Position numbers and translations under genes: made by a program. From Brassica napus (Eukaryota > Streptophyta > Magnoliopsida > Brassicales > Brassicaceae): DNA of 64,000 nt. The stretch is taken from the NCBI RefSeq assembly GCF_020379485.1, contig NC_063442.1, forward strand, positions 15,870,009 through 15,934,008, read 5' to 3'. Positions 60,376-64,000 of this stretch are shown in pieces. Each line of letters starts with the position of its first letter. Position 1 is the stretch's first letter. The notes under the pieces are model-generated. The model saw nothing but the letters and a program-made list of their open reading frames with translations, did no database searches and had not been told where the DNA came from.

Positions 60376-61864
60376 AATACTAATCTTACTTTTTCAAAGA
60401 GAATAAGTCTCTAGGCGATACTACTGCCAGAACCACACTACTGCCAGAGCCAGACTTGTGCAAATGCTTTTGTAACATGTGAATGGTTTGCCACCTTTTG
60501 GATCCCCATATTTACAAAAATTATTTGTACATTGAAAAATGTGAATAGGTCGTCACCTTTTGGAGCCCCCAATTTAGAAAAATTATTTGTTTTTTTTTTA
60601 CCTATGTTCATATACATATAGTTATATACTTATATATATGATAAAAAATAAAAACAAGAGATATTTTTACTATGCATATATAAATTTAATAAAAAATAAT
60701 AGATTTTGAGAGTAAAAATCTATTTTACAACAAAATAGAAATAACTATTTATATTTACAATTAAAATTATCAAAATCTTGTGATAATTATTTTAAAATAA
60801 AATACAATAACATATTTTAATTATTATAGTTTTATAAAAAAATTATATTATAATAAAATATTTATCATAAAATTTATATAAATTGCAAAAAAATAAAAAT
60901 ATTTAAAAGTTTAAAACTACTTAGAAATTTTTCTTATATAAATAGAAATAGTTTTTCTTAAATAATATAAATTATATAAAAATTAAAATACTTAAAATTT
61001 TGAAACTAATTATAAAATTTCTCATATAAATTATTTATATTTTCTTAAAATTGAATGGCTATTTTTATTTTTCATGACTAATACAATATATTGTATTACT
61101 AAAACATATTATGTTTTTATAATTTTAGTTATTTATAATGTAACTAGTAATTATTAAAACTATTCTATTATTTTATATAGAGAAATTAATACCTAAGTTT
61201 AAAAATTAATTAATATTATTTATAAACTATATAAATTTATTTTACAGATATTAAACACAAATAAATTATATCACATTATTGTTTAAATTATAGCTAATGT
61301 ACCAAAAATTGTATGATTATTTATCTTTATGAAAATATTATTTATTAATTATTAATTAATTAAATATTGTAGTTTCTACCTAAAAAAATCAAAATTCGTT
61401 TTTCCTTTTAAAAGCTCACAAAAGTTGGTTTTTGGTTTTTCTTCACAAATTGGTTAAACTTTTCAAAAACTAGTTTCCCTAAATTTTAGGGAATCTATTT
61501 ATTAAAAATCTTGATTGGCAAATCAAATGGTTTCTACAAAAACAAAAACTAAAAATTAAAACTTGATTGGATGAAAAATGGTTTTTGCAAAAATAAAAAC
61601 CAAAAACTAATGCAAAAACCACAAACAATCGACCACTAAACCCTTATGAGTTTTGAATTATTTTTTTGACAACAATAAAAAGTAACTATGATGTATGTTC
61701 ATCCGGGTCGGAGAACCAAACCGGAGGTATAAAATCGACATAGAACATAGCAGAAGGGGAATACCTAGCACCCTTATGAGTTTTGAATAATATGCTGAAT
61801 TCAAAACTCTCTAAAAGTTTTAGGTTGGTATAATTTGTTGGTCTAAAATAAATTAAAAAAAACC
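60376..61864. other. intergenic, AT-rich
   Basis: No gene. CCCTTATGAGTTTTGAAT occurs twice (about 61,641 and 61,771), possibly a duplication around a small insertion. Short A-rich units (AAAAACCAAAAACTAA) resemble part of a MITE. Confidence 0.45.
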
Positions 61865-62410
61865 GATGCCAGGAATCAAACCAGGATTTAAAGAGATTGA
61901 TCGAATGATCTTTGCAAGTTTTTTTAAATAGTGTGTGCTACAGCGGATCCCATTGCCTAGACAACTAGTCCAAATCTATTATTTATAAACACCTGAATGG
62001 GCCTTTAGACTTATTTCACACAACCATTTATAGTTATCTTTGGAAAACATTTGGCCCAAATGCGTAAAGCTTATAATATTATCGTTGCAAATGTTGTAGG
62101 AAACCCGATTCACATTTTCCCTGCAAAGAAACATAATATTAGAAAATTGATTCAAGGAAATGATCATACGAAAAATTTGGATTTTTTTCTCAAATGCGAT
62201 GATGTAATTAAACACAAATTTTTAACCTTTTCTTATTATATTGCCCTCATTTAATTTTTTTTCAAGATCCGCCACTGGTTACAAAATGGGAGACTACCAT
62301 TGCTACTACGTCTTTGACGTTTGTATAAGAGAATTGTTCCGGTTTTGGGGATGTAGCTGTAACTCGCTTTAGAAGATAGTATTGCTTCTAGACTGAGCTG
62401 TCATGAGTTT
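61865..62410 (+). pseudogene. partial helicase copy B
   Basis: It matches copy A at 39.86-40.13 kb (GAGATTGATCGAATGAT, GTGCTACAGCGGAT, GAATGGGCCTTTA, GTCTTTGACGTTTGTA). It then jumps to GATGTAGCTGTAACTCGC, equivalent to the motif VI region (VAVTRARR) of the intact gene, and to GTTTCTCAAACAAATGTATG near its end. Internal helicase sequence is missing. It has no LINE or Harbinger insertion. Confidence 0.75.
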
Positions 62411-62689
62411 CTCAAACAAATGTATGATCTCTAATGAATGAATGAGAATAGTAGTAAGGATCTATGGACTACGATCCACAAAAAGAAGTAGATCTTAAAG
62501 GGATAGCTAAACCTAATTTGGATCCCAATTCCTGATATAAAGATGATATAACCCTTTTTAAGTTACATCTTATAACTTTACAGAAACTGCAGAGGATAAA
62601 AGAAAGAAATTCAAAGATAGTATAACCAATCAGATCCTCGACTCTAGTGATTAGTGATCTTATATGCTTCACTCTGATAAAGTGGATGG

Positions 62690-62935
62690 ATTTTTACAGA
62701 TACATTCTTGAGGATTGGGATAGAAGTAATCTTCTTCCTTTGTTTTATCGGAGATTACTTTCCTATGCGTTAGTTCTCCCATCCGCCTTCCCTCGTGAGC
62801 CTCCTTGACAAATACTGCAAACTGATCCCATGAGAGTGTCATGTTCTTATGCAAATCCAATAGCTCCACAAGTCTCTTCTAGTTTAGCAATATGGTTTTC
62901 TTAAACCGAAGATATCTTTCCAAAAAAAAAAACTC
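62690..62935 (-). pseudogene. O-fucosyltransferase 3' end, copy B
   Basis: The minus strand reads FKKTILLN, a TAG stop, KRLVELLDLHKNMTLSWDQF, then EAHEGRRMGELTHRKVISDK and EEDYFYPNPQECIC. It is the same terminal exon as at 48.35-48.51 kb but keeps the frame across the RKR site where copy A has a 5-bp duplication. It is dead through a different lesion (TAG). Upstream exons are absent. Confidence 0.8.
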
Positions 62936-63074
62936 TCATTTCAATAAGGATTTTCTGCAATTTCAAAATTTCCACGGGTCAAATCAATAAGTGGCAGTCA
63001 ACTCGTAATATAACTTTCCATTGTCTATATGTGTATTTGATTGTGTATAATTTTAATAATATTCAATACTACGT

Positions 63075-63185
63075 CGTTTTAATATTGATTTTTAATAAGA
63101 AAACTTACATAATCAAGAATTGAACCGTGCATCTCTTACAAAAGAGTCAGAACCTACCCAACTTTACTACACGTTATTTAGATAA
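63075..63185 (-). mobile_element. possible tRNA-derived SINE
   Basis: The minus strand reads GTAGTAAAGTTGGGTAGG (A-box-like), TCTGACTCTTTTGTAAGAGA (anticodon-arm-like) and GCACGGTTCAATTCTTGA (B-box-like), in tRNA order and spacing. Borders were not defined. Confidence 0.4.
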
Positions 63186-63239
63186 ATTTTAGAATCACGC
63201 ATACTTATATTGTACATAAACTGAGATTATATGATTTCA

Positions 63240-63607
63240 GTTATGGGTTATTTTACTAGAATCAGCAAAAGCTTTGAGAGATTGGAGATGGTTATAGATT
63301 CTCAAGTGTCACGTAAACAAAGATAAGAACTCAATGAACTCACTAAGAATCACTCTTATTAATCTTTTGAGGAAACTTACTCAAAACCTCAAGTTTTCAA
63401 TCTCTCAATCACAAACTCATACGTTATGCAACATCCTTGCATCTCCTTATATATAAATCAAATTTCCTACTCATTAAGTATAACAAAATAGATAATTTCC
63501 TATTATATAACTCAATAGAATTAGGTTACTTGCTTCTCAAGCTAACTTCAAGCTTACTCCAACAATCTCCCCTTCAACTTGAAGTCATATGTCTTCACAT
63601 CTTGAAC
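63240..63607 (-). mobile_element. Copia 3' LTR
   Basis: On the minus strand the coding end is followed by AGTTGAAGGGGAGAT, a polypurine tract, and then TGTTGGAGTAAGC starting at 63564, the LTR start. The LTR runs toward lower coordinates; its CA end was not located with certainty. Confidence 0.65.
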
Positions 63608-64000
63608 TCATATTAGATCTCTCATCTCTTTGAATTTAACCCTTCCCAATGCTTTAGTTAAAATGTCAGCTCTTTGCTTGATCCCATGAACATGATGTAC
63701 TTCAATCAGCTCGTTATCTACGTATTCACGAATGAAGTGAAACCATTGATGAATATGTTTTCTATGGCCATGGAACACCGGATTTTTCGTCAAGGCTATG
63801 GCATATTTGTTGTCTATATTGATCGACACCTTCTCACACTCGCTTCACTTTATCTCTCCCAATAATTCTTGAAGCCAAATAGCCTGTTTTTCTGCCTCAG
63901 TTCCAGCCATGAACTCAGCCTCACATGAAGATAATGCGACTGTCTCTTGTTTATGAGAACTCCAGCTGATAGGACAGTTGGCACAGTAGAATATATACCC
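63608..64000 (-). pseudogene. Copia polyprotein C-terminus (RNase H), partial
   Basis: The sequence enters from the right edge. It reads SWSSHKQETVALSSCEAEFM, AIWLQELLGEIK, a TGA (63845-63847), then SINIDNKYAIALTKNPVFHG, HKHIH-like KHIHQWFHFIRE, and QRADILTKALGRVKF to the stop. These are the Copia RNase H signatures (SSCEAE, D-N, ADILTK). Family members have Trp at the TGA, so one nonsense change inactivates it. Confidence 0.88.

Noticed and set aside
61866..61900. tRNA-like T-arm (GGTTTGATTCC on the minus strand)
   Set aside because: No matching acceptor, D or anticodon arm could be folded around it, and the same DNA in copy A has diverged.

Overview
This is a plant nuclear window, almost certainly Brassicaceae and most likely Brassica. 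Three genes have intron, exon or promoter structure of plant type. The genes also match, in order, a short Arabidopsis chromosome 2 block as I remember it: PHO1;H2, an SMUBP2-type helicase, an O-fucosyltransferase, a p24/emp24 protein and a TIR protein (At2g03260 to At2g03300). The intervening DNA is very AT-rich and filled with nested transposons of types common in Brassica.

Layout. 1-3.8 kb is the 3' part of a LINE with an open ORF2 carrying RNase H. 3.8-14.8 kb is transposon-rich DNA with no gene I can support. 14.9-22.0 kb (minus) is a 12-exon PHO1-family (SPX-EXS) phosphate exporter gene; its only visible lesion is an extra T in exon 3. 22.2-30.05 kb is a chain of Helitrons lying in the PHO1 promoter side. 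30.05-33.5 kb holds relics: PHO1-like exons and a U6 snRNA pseudogene. 33.5-37.2 kb is a second copy of the 3.6-kb Helitron, in inverted orientation. 37.67-39.60 kb is an intact, intronless UPF1/SMUBP2-like helicase.

39.8-53.7 kb. A broken partial helicase copy is split by a nearly intact 5.9-kb LINE with a 13-bp target duplication, and then by a Harbinger-like element that carries an array of E2F-site-like repeats. Next come an O-fucosyltransferase pseudogene cut by a Copia fragment and a hAT element, a p24 pseudogene with small hAT and Tourist elements in and after it, and a three-exon TIR-only gene (minus).

54.1-57.4 kb is a Helitron that captured a multi-exon piece of an SGT1 gene. 58.3-60.4 kb is a possible further Helitron. 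61.9-62.9 kb is a second copy of the helicase-tail/O-fucosyltransferase-tail block. 63.2-64.0 kb is the 3' end of a Copia element.

The apparently working host genes are therefore the PHO1-like gene (with a caveat), the helicase and the TIR gene. They do not form a pathway; they are neighbours by ancestry. Most of the rest is transposon sequence and gene debris. I found no wholly new system. The strongest leads are the E2F-site array inside a transposon, the inverted Helitron pair, the SGT1 capture and the PHO1 frameshift.
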